DNA of 58,981 nucleotides from Spirochaetia bacterium UBA2205 (GCA_002328585.1 DCUV01000037.1:1-58981); one strand, 5' to 3'. Positions 37,251-46,024 are shown, counted from the stretch's first letter. A program made the numbers and translations. The notes: generated by a model from the letters alone, not told the origin.

Positions 37251-39173
37251 TTAGCTCAGCACAGCACCAACAGGAACCTTATCGTTTACTTCAATTAAAA
37301 TGGGGGCATCATCTTTTGAAAGTTTTGCCGCTAAAAGCATCCCGTTTGAGGTCTTTTTAAAAAGGGTAGCTGGTTTAAGATTTGCCACAACGATAATCTT
37401 TTTGCCAGTTAAATAGTCAGGGGTGTAGTGTGGTGCAAGCCCGGCTATGATGGTTCGAATATCTTTACCGGTATCTATTGACAGTTCAATAAGTTTTGAT
37501 GAACCTTCAACAGCCTTTGCCTGTAAAACTTTAGCAATTCGCAATTCAACCTTCAAAAAGTCTTTGATATCAATCAAGCCTTCAGGAGTTGTTTCCATAA
37601 ATGCCTCTTTTTTTGTACTGTGTGCACTGTTTACAGTTTCAGTTTCTTTTTCTAACCTGGGGAAAAGAATACCTGGCGAATCTAAAGTAGTGCCATCGGA
37701 TAATGATGACATGGCAGGTAAAGTATCTATGGTGCATTGTGCTGATGCTTTCAGTGCCTTTATGACTAACGGTGATTTTGTTATGCAAACAGGAGATAGC
37801 AGGATGGCAACAGCATGGATACCTTCTAAAAGATTGCGCAATAGTGATTGCAGTTTTTTAATATTATTTTCCTTTGCAACCTGCCATGGCTTACTCTCGT
37901 CAATATATTTATTGCAGTACCTGACAAAATCCCATAATCGTTCTAATGCTATATTAAACTGGAATTGATGCACATAGTCAATGTATTGCTGTATAGACGC
38001 CTGTAATGCTTGTTGCATGTCTTCGCGGTTAGCAGGTTCATCGCTATGAAATGGAGGAACTTTAGCATCACAATACTTTTGAACCATATTGAAGGTTCGG
38101 TTAATGAGATTCCCTAAATCATTAGCAAGATCATAGTTAATCCTGTTGGCGATAGCTTCTTCAGAAAATTTTGCATCAAGCCCAAAGGTCATTTCGCGTA
38201 AAAAGAAATATCGTATCTGATCATTGCCATATTTTTCAAGAAGCTGTGATGGTGTTACAACATTCCCTAATGATTTTGACATCTTTGCGCTTTCCATATT
38301 CCAGTAGCCGTGGACATTGAGATGCTGATATGGTTCAATACCAGCAGCTTTTAGCATTGTTGGCCAGAAAATGCCATGAGGCTTTACAATATCTTTGGCA
38401 ATGAGGTGATTTGAAACCGGCCAGAATTTTTTAAAAAGATCACTGTCAGGATAACCAATGGCGCTGATGTAGTTTATTAATGCATCAAACCATACATAGG
38501 TAACAAAATTAGTATCAAAGGGGAGCGGTATACCCCATGAAAGTCGTGCTTTTGGACGCGATATGCACAAATCTTCCAGCGCTTCGCCTTCAAGCATGGC
38601 AAGCACTTCGTTTTTATAGCGTTCAGGGCGTATAAAATCATGATGTTCATGGATATAGTCAATAAGCCACTGCTGATATTTACTCATTTTAAAGAAATAA
38701 TTTTCTTCCTGGATATAGTCAAGCTTCTTCTGATGATCGGGGCATTTGCCATCAACCATCTCTTTGTCGGTAAAGTAGCGTTCGCAGCCAAAGCAGTAAT
38801 ACCCTCCATAGCTTCCAAAGTAGATATCACCATTATCATACACCTTTTGTAAAACATGCTGTACTACTTTTTTATGGCGCTCTTCAGTAGTACGGATAAA
38901 ATCGTTAAACTCAATCCCCATGGATTTCCACTGCTCTTTAAATATGGCGCTTATTTTATCAGTATATTCCTGAGGCTGGGTATTGTTGTGCAGTGCAGCC
39001 TTAACAATTTTATCACCGTGTTCATCCGTTCCTGTAAGGAAAAAGGTTTCATATCCAAGCATGGTGTAGAAACGTTTTAAAAAATCGGCTACAATGGTGG
39101 TATAAGCATGCCCGATATGCGGTTCAGCGTTTACATAGTATATAGGAGTGGTAACATAAAAGCGTTTTTCCAT
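37251..39173 (-). CDS. metG: methionyl-tRNA synthetase
   Basis: 640 residues, class I synthetase. HIGH at 19-22, a zinc knuckle CFGC...CPDH (about 130-150), KMSKSLGN, and a C-terminal EMAPII-like tRNA-binding domain (VEGSSKLIELSIDTG). The start at 39173 is supported by GAGG 9 nt upstream; the in-frame GTG at 39188 is part of that Shine-Dalgarno. It follows ricT by 21 nt, an order (yaaR-holB-yaaT...metS) also known from Bacillus subtilis. Confidence 0.95.
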   Translation of the reverse strand: MEKRFYVTTPIYYVNAEPHIGHAYTTIVADFLKRFYTMLGYETFFLTGTDEHGDKIVKAALHNNTQPQEYTDKISAIFKEQWKSMGIEFNDFIRTTEERHKKVVQHVLQKVYDNGDIYFGSYGGYYCFGCERYFTDKEMVDGKCPDHQKKLDYIQEENYFFKMSKYQQWLIDYIHEHHDFIRPERYKNEVLAMLEGEALEDLCISRPKARLSWGIPLPFDTNFVTYVWFDALINYISAIGYPDSDLFKKFWPVSNHLIAKDIVKPHGIFWPTMLKAAGIEPYQHLNVHGYWNMESAKMSKSLGNVVTPSQLLEKYGNDQIRYFFLREMTFGLDAKFSEEAIANRINYDLANDLGNLINRTFNMVQKYCDAKVPPFHSDEPANREDMQQALQASIQQYIDYVHQFQFNIALERLWDFVRYCNKYIDESKPWQVAKENNIKKLQSLLRNLLEGIHAVAILLSPVCITKSPLVIKALKASAQCTIDTLPAMSSLSDGTTLDSPGILFPRLEKETETVNSAHSTKKEAFMETTPEGLIDIKDFLKVELRIAKVLQAKAVEGSSKLIELSIDTGKDIRTIIAGLAPHYTPDYLTGKKIIVVANLKPATLFKKTSNGMLLAAKLSKDDAPILIEVNDKVPVGAVLS

Positions 39174-39194
39174 GTAAAAAAACCTCACAATGCA

Positions 39195-40058
39195 TTAATT
39201 ATCTTCAGTAACAACCTCAAGCGAGTGCTTTATTTTTTCAATTGCATTACTGCTCAATATAAATGTCCCATTATTGTTAATAATCTCATCACGATGAACT
39301 GCCACTGTATGCAGATCGTGTTTTAATATTAGTGATTCCTTTAGGCTATCAATTGCATCAACGGTAAACCGAATGTTTTCAATAACAAATTGAGTGCCAG
39401 GACCAGGCAGTGATTCATTGATTTCACGGTAAATATGAAACTCATACCCCAAACAGCACAGTAATCTCCCACACATTCCTGAAATTTTTAATGAGTGCAG
39501 ATTCATATTTTGATCTTTTGCCATCTTGATAGATACCGGTTCAAATTCTTCTTTAAGATTAACACAGCAAAGCTGCCTGCCGCATGTTCCATAACCTCCA
39601 CACATGCGTGCCTCATCACGAACACCAATCTGACGCATCTCAATGCGGGTTTTAAATACTGCCGCCAGATCGCGAACCAGCTCTCTGAAATCAATGCGCC
39701 CGTCAGCAACAAAATAAAATATGATCTTTGTTTTATCAAAAAGGCTTTTAACCATGATAAGCTTCATCTCTAATTTTTTTTCTTTAATCTTTTCTTTGCA
39801 TATCTGGAAGGCTCTGTCTTCAAGCGCTTCTATCTGCGGCAGCGTTGCTAAATCCTCAGCGGTTGCAAGCCGCAAAAGTTTGCCGGTAACCTTTAATGAT
39901 TCATCAGGCTGGCATAAAATCTTTTTAAAAACCCTGCCAATATCTATGCCATGCTCAGTTTCTACAACACAGAGTGAGTTGCGCCTGGCAAATAGATTGT
40001 TGGTATATACGTGATATATCTGCTGACTGCAGCGAAGTTTTACACCTGTTATATCCAT
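39195..40058 (-). CDS. ricT: PSP1-domain protein RicT/YaaT
   Basis: 287 residues. The C-terminal PSP1 domain has the cysteine pattern MCGGYGTCGRQLCC and MCGRLLCC, which in Bacillus RicT helps bind [4Fe-4S] clusters in the RicAFT complex that promotes mRNA processing. RicA/RicF are not nearby. The start overlaps the end of holB by 10 nt. PSP1 proteins also occur without the complex, so the exact role is inferred. Confidence 0.92.
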   Translation of the reverse strand: MDITGVKLRCSQQIYHVYTNNLFARRNSLCVVETEHGIDIGRVFKKILCQPDESLKVTGKLLRLATAEDLATLPQIEALEDRAFQICKEKIKEKKLEMKLIMVKSLFDKTKIIFYFVADGRIDFRELVRDLAAVFKTRIEMRQIGVRDEARMCGGYGTCGRQLCCVNLKEEFEPVSIKMAKDQNMNLHSLKISGMCGRLLCCLGYEFHIYREINESLPGPGTQFVIENIRFTVDAIDSLKESLILKHDLHTVAVHRDEIINNNGTFILSSNAIEKIKHSLEVVTEDN

Positions 40059-41023
40059 AATGTATCTCGTTTATTATAGTATGAAAAACATAAAGAGTAT
40101 AGCATGCCTTTCAATGCCATTCTAATATTAATATTGTGTGAAAGACCCCTTCTCAGTTCAAGTAATATTTTAATAATTTCCACAGCGGTTTCCTCTTCAA
40201 GGTAACTATCGAACCAGGGAAGGGAAGGGAAACTGTTGCCACAATGAAGTCTGAAGATGTTAATTAAAAGATCAATTGTTTTATAAGGGCCAAGAGCCTG
40301 TAGCAGTGGCAAAAGATCATGGGAAAAAACCTCAGGGTGTATAACAAAGTTTACAATGGCACGGTAGGCGTCTACTATCATAGCGTATAGTGTGTCATCG
40401 GAAAGTATCAGGGCATACGATGCCGAACCGCTTGCAACGGCAAGGATGGCGTTGTGTTTTTCATGAGGCACGCCATTGTGTACCAGAATGGCTGTAAGCT
40501 CTTCTTGTGAAAGCGGGTTAAAGACATATTCGGTAATACGGGAGCGTATTGTTGGTAATAGCTGATTGCGTTCAGAGCTTATTAAAATGATAAAGTTATT
40601 GTGTGGTGGTTCTTCAATAGTTTTAAGCAGGGCATTTTGAGCCTGCATATTCATGGTGTGAGCATCATTAATGATAACCACCCTGCAGTTATTAACCGGA
40701 GCAAGTGAAATGCGGGCAATAAGCCAGCGTATAGAGCCTTCATGTTCATCATCATTACCAATAGGTATGGTGCCTTTATCATTGGGTCCCATAACAATAA
40801 CGTCAGGATGTATTCCATGTTCAATCTGTAGACATGAGGGGCATGTATTGCATGCATTGTTTTTGCAAAACATCATTTTGGCAAGTGTCATAGCAAACGT
40901 TTTTTTACCAATACCTTCAAGCCCGGAAAAAAGCAGGGAATGGGGAAGAGAAGCATTGTGTAAACAGTGTGAAATAATAGTTTGTTGCTTATGGTTGCCT
41001 GATAATGGTTGCATGGTAATCAA
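40049..41023 (-). CDS. holB: DNA polymerase III delta' subunit
   Basis: 324 residues, AAA+ clamp-loader subunit. A degenerate P-loop (SGLEGIGKKTFA), a zinc module CNTCPSCLQIEHGIHPDV, VVIINDAHTMNMQAQNALLKTIEEPP (sensor/arginine-finger region) and SSERNQLLPTIRSR are characteristic. It loads the sliding clamp in replication. Overlaps ricT and, by 4 nt, yaaR. Confidence 0.93.
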   Translation of the reverse strand: MITMQPLSGNHKQQTIISHCLHNASLPHSLLFSGLEGIGKKTFAMTLAKMMFCKNNACNTCPSCLQIEHGIHPDVIVMGPNDKGTIPIGNDDEHEGSIRWLIARISLAPVNNCRVVIINDAHTMNMQAQNALLKTIEEPPHNNFIILISSERNQLLPTIRSRITEYVFNPLSQEELTAILVHNGVPHEKHNAILAVASGSASYALILSDDTLYAMIVDAYRAIVNFVIHPEVFSHDLLPLLQALGPYKTIDLLINIFRLHCGNSFPSLPWFDSYLEEETAVEIIKILLELRRGLSHNINIRMALKGMLYSLCFSYYNKRDTLWI

Positions 41024-41460
41024 TGTTTAAGATCCAGGATAAGTCCTCTGATTTCATCAAAGGTTTTTAAAAAATTAAATGCCTCATTTTTTATATATGC
41101 ATTTGTTATTGCTTCAAGCTTGTTCTCAATTTTCTGGATAACAATAAAATCTGCTCTGTCTCGACGCTTGCGCTGTAAAACATTAACTGTATATTCTTCG
41201 CTCACCAGTATTTTTACTATCTTTTGTATCAGTGCTTTATATCGCTGCATATTATACATTGAAGGATCAGAGAGGAAATTTTTTTCCTGGTCTTTCAGGT
41301 TATTTAAAAGTTCTTCCATAGTTTCGGGTAAAGAAAATTCAATGGTTTGTTCAAAGGTGGTACGGAAGGAAGATGATGCACCGGCGGTTTTACTCCCTTT
41401 TTTTTGCTTAACAAGCTTTTGCTCGTTTTTCTTCTGGTTTGGAGGTACTATCTCAATCAT
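41020..41460 (-). CDS. YaaR-family (DUF327) protein
   Basis: 146 residues, helical with a basic N-terminus. FEQTIEF, LLNNLKDQEKNFL and YKALIQKIVKILVSEEYTV match the YaaR family, which in Bacillus sits beside holB. Function not established. Both ends overlap neighbours by 4 nt, implying tight coupling. Confidence 0.85.
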   Translation of the reverse strand: MIEIVPPNQKKNEQKLVKQKKGSKTAGASSSFRTTFEQTIEFSLPETMEELLNNLKDQEKNFLSDPSMYNMQRYKALIQKIVKILVSEEYTVNVLQRKRRDRADFIVIQKIENKLEAITNAYIKNEAFNFLKTFDEIRGLILDLKH

Positions 41461-41819
41461 ACATCTTGCTCTTTATTAATAATACAATTACCTTCAAAGG
41501 TAACACCATCTTCCATTATAAGACTGGGAGTGATGACGTTACCCTGTATGAAACCGGTAGAAAGCATGATAACACGTTCAGATGCAAAGATATTGCCTTT
41601 TATAGTTCCACCAATAACGACAACACGAGCTTTGATGTCTGTGATAGCTTCGCCTGTTTGTCCTATGAGTACCTTCCCATCGGTGGCGATAGTTCCTTTA
41701 AATTTACCATCAATACGGAGCAGTCCATTGATGGTAAATTCACCTTTAAATTCAGAGCCTTCACCGATTATGCTGTTTACAATATTATCTTCGACATTAA
41801 ATTTATTTGTTCGTGCCAT
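41457..41819 (-). CDS. bactofilin
   Basis: 120 residues. The central region (about 20-105) is a short-repeat beta-helix with SEFKGEFTINGLLRIDGKFKGTI-type rungs and GKVLIGQTG, typical of polymer-forming bactofilins (DUF583), flanked by short tails. Bactofilins form cytoskeletal filaments that organise envelope and chromosome-segregation machinery. It is the first gene of the operon and overlaps yaaR by 4 nt. Motif copy at 41685-41694. Confidence 0.92.
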   Translation of the reverse strand: MARTNKFNVEDNIVNSIIGEGSEFKGEFTINGLLRIDGKFKGTIATDGKVLIGQTGEAITDIKARVVVIGGTIKGNIFASERVIMLSTGFIQGNVITPSLIMEDGVTFEGNCIINKEQDV

Positions 41820-41887
41820 ATGAGCTTCTTTTTTAAGATTTTGTGCTGATGCAATTGTTTTGTTATTTTATTAATATGTTACATTAC

Positions 41888-41919
41888 AAAATTATACCTA
41901 TAAAGACAAGTATAATTTT
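41888..41919. promoter_or_regulatory. 10-bp inverted repeat upstream of bactofilin operon
   Basis: AAAATTATAC (41888-41897) and GTATAATTTT (41910-41919), perfect arms with 12-nt spacer, in the divergent region between the bactofilin operon and the mini-HTH gene. One arm supplies TATAAT-like sequence for the minus-strand promoter. Candidate operator. Confidence 0.5.
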
Positions 41920-41970
41920 ATGACATTTTTGCCATATATATGAGTGTCAAAAAATTTTGACAATTTTTAA

Positions 41971-42009
41971 AAAAAGCTTGCAATTTTTATAATTGGTTAT
42001 ATTATAACC
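41971..42009 (+). promoter_or_regulatory. promoter and palindromic operator of the mini-HTH gene
   Basis: AAAAAGCTTGCA (41971-41982) with -35 TTGCAA, 16-nt spacer, -10 TATTAT (42000-42005). The -10 is embedded in a perfect palindrome, GGTTATATTATAACC (41995-42009), well placed for autorepression. Confidence 0.6.
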
Positions 42010-42046
42010 AGAACGGACTAGTATGCTTAAATTCAAGGAGGGAACC

Positions 42047-42190
42047 ATGAGGAGAACAATCATCAAACTTTTAGAATATGGTTGGCCCGACCGAATTATT
42101 GCAAGCTACCTTATGATAAAGCCTGCCATTGTCAAGTATTACAGGAAAAAATATAGAATAACCCGTAACGAGTATCAGGGGTTTTACTGA
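42047..42190 (+). CDS. 47-residue helix-turn-helix protein
   Basis: ATG 42047 with AAGGAGGG 6 nt upstream and TGA at 42188. The protein is basic and reads WPDRIIASYLMIKPAIVKYYRKKYRI in its middle, which has the spacing of a homeodomain-like HTH (helix IIASYLM, turn KP, recognition helix AIVKYYRKKY). I infer a DNA-binding mini-regulator. A promoter with a palindrome lies directly upstream. A second inverted repeat sits toward the divergent bactofilin operon. No relative can be named. Confidence 0.65.
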   Translation: MRRTIIKLLEYGWPDRIIASYLMIKPAIVKYYRKKYRITRNEYQGFY

Positions 42191-42229
42191 TAAAATGTCA
42201 GATCTTTACATAACAACACTATAAAAAGT

Positions 42230-42252
42230 AGAGGGGAAGAGGGTTCCCCTCT
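42230..42252. terminator. GC-rich hairpin after the mini-HTH gene
   Basis: AGAGGGGAA (42230-42238) and TTCCCCTCT (42244-42252), 9-bp perfect stem, 5-nt loop. T-rich sequence follows only on the minus-strand side (ACTTTTTAT), so it could terminate either direction weakly. From here to 42486 I see nothing coding. Confidence 0.55.
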
Positions 42253-42486
42253 AAAGAGAATTTGGAGGTTCGCCAATCATTAAATTGGAGGAAAGTATAG
42301 CACCAAAAAAAATTTTGCTGCTTACTTGTCAACACTATTAATAGCTTATATCGGCAAAAAAAACAAAAAAATTTTGTATTAATCCTTTAAAAAATTCAAA
42401 AGATTGTGTATATATAACCTGTAATGTAAATTTTTTCTATTTTGTATAGGTATAGATTTATATTTTGAAGTTATTAGATAGACCTG

Positions 42487-42712
42487 TTACATTAAAAATG
42501 GATTGTTTATTTTTGGTTTTAATCCTTTGTAATCATCTAGTTCATATCGTGCATTAATAATCTGAAAAAGCAAATATGCCGAGTCCTTCTTCTGTTGTTT
42601 CCGCACATGACATCGCCCGGGCACAAATCCGTACTGTCCTTTCTGTCACACTCAGTACCTTCGCAATTTCTTTCTGCCGTTCACCGTTTGCTTGCATAAT
42701 TTTTGCATCCAT
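42487..42712 (-). pseudogene. frameshifted HTH (transposase-like) gene
   Basis: Minus strand, ATG 42712 with AAGGAG 9 nt upstream. It reads MQANGERQKEIAKVLSVTERTVR, a clear helix-turn-helix, then stops after a drift into an unlikely C-terminus. The +1 frame beyond about 42590 continues plausibly as KQQKKDSAYLLFQIINARYE and ends PKINNPFLM-stop at 42487. A single indel would join the two. It resembles HTH modules of transposases or phage regulators; family not certain. Confidence 0.5.
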
Positions 42713-42857
42713 GATTTTCTACTCCTTGTTCATTATGGGGTCTCACTTGTTGATGGTTTTGTAACACATCCCATCTTCGGGGTTGACCCCTTTTTATTAT
42801 ACTAAAAAGCGGCAATTTTAAATCGGTGTTGACAGCACGGTATTACCATAAATTATC

Positions 42858-42887
42858 TTGACAGGTAACCGTGGCTTTTACTATATA
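42858..42887 (+). promoter_or_regulatory. tRNA-Arg promoter
   Basis: -35 TTGACA (42858-42863), 18-nt spacer, -10 TATATA (42882-42887), 18 nt before the tRNA 5' end. Confidence 0.65.
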
Positions 42888-42905
42888 GAAACGGTTTCTT
42901 ATACA

Positions 42906-42977
42906 GCTCTCCTAGCTCAACGGATAGAGCGTCGGCCTCCGGAGCCGTGTGTCCGGGTTCAATTCCCGGGGAGAGCG
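42906..42977 (+). tRNA. tRNA-Arg (anticodon CCG)
   Basis: Complete cloverleaf. Acceptor GCTCTCC pairs with GGAGAGC (42970-42976). D-arm GCTCAACGGATAGAGC, anticodon loop CTCCGGA (42937-42943) with anticodon CCG, T-arm CCGGG-TTCAATT-CCCGG. The first anticodon-stem pair is a T-T mismatch. CCA is not encoded. It decodes CGG arginine codons. Confidence 0.92.
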
Positions 42978-43115
42978 ATTTTTTTACTGCTCTGTGCATT
43001 CCATGCTGGTGTAACCACTATGCGGTTCATTACACCATGCAATTGTTCTATGCTATAAATTATTAAACAGTAACTATCGCCCCATACCTTTTTTATAAGT
43101 AACCGGAACGCATAC

Positions 43116-44027
43116 ATGACAAACCTAACGCATATCATTGAAAAATATTTTTTAGTATGGATTGTGGTTTTTTCACTATGTGGCTACCATTTCCCTGCTA
43201 TATTCAAAGGGCTTGTGGCATATATACCATTGTTTTTAGGCATTATCATGTTTGGGATGGGCATAACACTTGAATTTTCTGATTTTGTACACATAGTAAA
43301 AATTCCCGGCGCACTTATTGCGGGAGTGATAGGTCAATTTTTTATCATGCCTCTTGTTGCATACCTGTTGTGCATAGTATTTCAATTACCTCCTATGCTT
43401 GCAATTGGGGTTATACTTGTTGGAACATGCCCCGGCGGCACAGCATCCAATGTTATTACCTACCTGTCAAAAGGCGATGTGGCGCTTTCGGTTGCACTGA
43501 CAACTACCACCACACTTGTTTCACCGTTAGCTACACCGCTGTTAACCTACCTGTATGCAGGTACATGGATACAGGTGCCGGTTATACCCATGCTCGTTTC
43601 CATACTGCAGGTCATTATTATACCAATTGTTCTGGGAATAACCATCCGCTATGCGTTCAAAGAAAAAATAAAAACTATTATAACCATACTCCCCTCTGTT
43701 TCGGTTGTGGCGATAGTTACTATTGTAGCGGGTATTACTGCCGGAAATGCTTTAGCCCTGAAAACAGTTGGACTGCTTGTGATAGGCGTTGTTATGGTGC
43801 ACAATGTACTGGGACTGATTATGGGTTACCTGGCAAGCTGGTTATTTGGTTTTGATGAAAAGACCAGGCGAACCATTGCCATTGAGGTGGGTATGCAAAA
43901 TTCCGGACTTGCGGTGTCCCTTGCGGTTACCCATTTTGAAGCAATCAGTGCGCTGCCGGGTGCACTATTCAGTATATGGCACAACATTTCGGGCTCGTTC
44001 ATTGCGTGGTGGTGGAGACGACATTAG
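43116..44027 (+). CDS. bile acid:sodium symporter family (BASS) transporter
   Basis: 303 residues, nine to ten membrane helices. FGMGITLEFSDF near the N-terminus, GTCPGGTASNVITYLSKGDVALSV (the crossover motif) and EVGMQNSGLAVSLA (second crossover) are diagnostic. BASS proteins move organic anions such as bile acids, pantoate or pyruvate with sodium; the substrate here is unknown. The Shine-Dalgarno is weak. Motif copies lie just upstream (43072-43081) and inside (43709-43718). Confidence 0.88.
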   Translation: MTNLTHIIEKYFLVWIVVFSLCGYHFPAIFKGLVAYIPLFLGIIMFGMGITLEFSDFVHIVKIPGALIAGVIGQFFIMPLVAYLLCIVFQLPPMLAIGVILVGTCPGGTASNVITYLSKGDVALSVALTTTTTLVSPLATPLLTYLYAGTWIQVPVIPMLVSILQVIIIPIVLGITIRYAFKEKIKTIITILPSVSVVAIVTIVAGITAGNALALKTVGLLVIGVVMVHNVLGLIMGYLASWLFGFDEKTRRTIAIEVGMQNSGLAVSLAVTHFEAISALPGALFSIWHNISGSFIAWWWRRH

Positions 44028-44230
44028 ATAAGCAAAATAATATAATAATTGTGAATACATCCACCAAAATATATATAATTTAGTGAATTAAGAGGAAAAC
44101 GTCAAGCATAAAAAGTGAGTGCCAAATCGGTAGCAGAACATTATAGAGTACTTATTCACCTAATGTTTTCTGCAAATTGTCAACATGACCGGTGAGCTCT
44201 CCAGAAAGCTGCTTGAAGGTCAAGGATATC

Positions 44231-45733
44231 TCAGTAAGACTTAAGACTATCGTAAAAATGATGGATCTGTTCAAGCGCTTCCTGAGATTGTGCAATTGCA
44301 TTGGAATTTTTTTCCGTAAGTTCAGTGATATATCCGGTGTACTCAAGGGAATTTTCCAGATGGTCAATTACTGTATGTATGTTTTTATCCTGCGAAGATA
44401 CCAGTTGTTGAAATTTGATGAAGAATGACCTGTTTGTTTCAAGAAATCCTATTATTTCGGTAAGAGCGCCGGAAGCCTCATCAATCTGCACTGATGCACT
44501 CAAAATTCTTTCCACCGACCGGCCTATTATGCCGCTAATTTCTTTAGCCGATGATTGGCTTTTGTCCGCCAGTTTAGAGATTTCATCGGCAACAACGGCA
44601 AATCCTCGTCCGTGCTCTCCTGCACGTGCAGACTCGATTGATGCATTGAGGGAAAGCAGGTTAGTCTGGTCTGCTATTTCGTTGATGGTCTGTGATATTT
44701 CCTCAATCATTTTAGATTCGTCACGGAGGCGTTCAATTGTTTTATGGGCTTCCTGAAGTTTGTGGTTACAGTCGTCCGAGAGTTCCTGTATCTTTTTGGC
44801 TTCAGTACTTGCTTCCTTTCCGGTTTCAGCGGCGTTTGACAGGTCTATGCCAAGTCCTCTGGTGAGATCGTTGATTTCGCGATTGTTTTCGATTTCCTTA
44901 AATGTTGCTTCCCTGAGCACTTGAAATGATTGAATGATGTTTGTGCCGATATCGCGGCTTTTTGCAAAAATAGTAGAATGTTCGTTTATTATGTTAGTAA
45001 TATCGCCTGAAAAATTGTTAATAATCATTGAAGCATTGCGGACGTGCTCTACCACTGTTTTAGCTTCTGCCACAATGCTTTCGGCGCGTTCTTTTTCAAA
45101 TTGTATGCGCATACGCTGCTCTTCAATCTGCTGAGATTTTTGCCAGCTTGCATATCGAAGCCTGTCAAGAATATAAATGAAACCGAGTGTGAAAAGAACA
45201 ACAACAACCATGTCGTTGAGTGTGTACTTGTCGCGAACGGTTACAAATTCCATCCCCAGTGAAAGCCCTATAACAAAAAACAGCGCAACGGAAAAGAGAA
45301 TCTCACCCCACAGTATGAACTTATTCATTGGAGCAACAAGCGGAATCATAAGCACGAAGAAATAACCACCCATGTACACAGTGTCGCCTTTTGCCAATCC
45401 GGTGATGATTCCCGTTGCAGCTTCAAGATAAAGTCCAAGGATTGCTAAAAGAGCCATGCTATACCGCTTAAAAAAATGGAAAAACTGCAAAATAAATATG
45501 ATAAGGGATACTGCTGTTAGTCCGTAACGAAGGAGAGGTATCAGTGGTTGGTCGGGGCAAATCTGGCTGTCGACACCAACATAGCTTAACCATGCAATAA
45601 TGCATACCAGCGATGCAAAAAATATCACCTTGCTGCACTGGTAATTAAGTTCCCCATTGTAGGAAGCGGAAAATTCATCACGATCAAGAAATATGATGTT
45701 TTTTATTTTTTGTATTATCGATAGATTACGCAT
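44231..45733 (-). CDS. methyl-accepting chemotaxis-like receptor, C-terminus lost by frameshift
   Basis: 500 residues. About six membrane helices (38-190) with no large periplasmic sensor, a coiled-coil linker, then the MCP signalling hairpin: EIADQTNLLSLNASIESARAGEHGRGFAVVADEISKLAD is the CheA/CheW-binding tip. The frame ends HFYDSLKSY-stop at a 7-bp tandem duplication (44235-44248). Removing one copy lets it continue as SLTEISLTFKQ to a stop at 44152, adding about 28 residues of coiled coil. The tip is intact, so the receptor may still signal. Confidence 0.88.
   Translation of the reverse strand: MRNLSIIQKIKNIIFLDRDEFSASYNGELNYQCSKVIFFASLVCIIAWLSYVGVDSQICPDQPLIPLLRYGLTAVSLIIFILQFFHFFKRYSMALLAILGLYLEAATGIITGLAKGDTVYMGGYFFVLMIPLVAPMNKFILWGEILFSVALFFVIGLSLGMEFVTVRDKYTLNDMVVVVLFTLGFIYILDRLRYASWQKSQQIEEQRMRIQFEKERAESIVAEAKTVVEHVRNASMIINNFSGDITNIINEHSTIFAKSRDIGTNIIQSFQVLREATFKEIENNREINDLTRGLGIDLSNAAETGKEASTEAKKIQELSDDCNHKLQEAHKTIERLRDESKMIEEISQTINEIADQTNLLSLNASIESARAGEHGRGFAVVADEISKLADKSQSSAKEISGIIGRSVERILSASVQIDEASGALTEIIGFLETNRSFFIKFQQLVSSQDKNIHTVIDHLENSLEYTGYITELTEKNSNAIAQSQEALEQIHHFYDSLKSY
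44235..44248. repeat. 7-bp tandem duplication in the chemoreceptor gene
   Basis: TAAGACT twice on the plus strand (AGTCTTA twice in the coding sense). It shifts the reading frame and brings in a TGA 8 nt later. Confidence 0.85.
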
Positions 45734-45995
45734 GTTACCATCTATAGTGATGGTGGAAGTTTTGTCAAATCTTTAAAAATAGCAATTTACTGGGTTTTGA
45801 ATCGGATTCACAATTGCAATCAGAATGAGCAGTTAAATCAAACGATATTAAAAACAGGTAAAATTAAGGAAGTATATTTTCGTGATTTTATTCTTAAATA
45901 AAACAACACCCGGCTTATTGTAATAAATTCCATCAATTGTAAACCTGAACTTCTGTATGGTGCAGAAAAAGGCAGTAAATCCCGTCATGTAGTGA

Positions 45996-46024
45996 TTGAC
46001 ATTTCATTACTTCTGCTTTAGTAT
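45996..46024 (+). promoter_or_regulatory. serA promoter
   Basis: -35 TTGACA (45996-46001), 17-nt spacer, -10 TAGTAT (46019-46024). The in-frame TTG at 45996, which would extend serA, is this -35 box. The remainder of the interval 45734-46055 holds no other recognisable element. Confidence 0.65.

Noticed and set aside
42576..42764. Plus-strand frame in the intergenic region
   Set aside because: It is antisense to the better-supported minus-strand HTH remnant, which has AGGAG and a recognisable motif.
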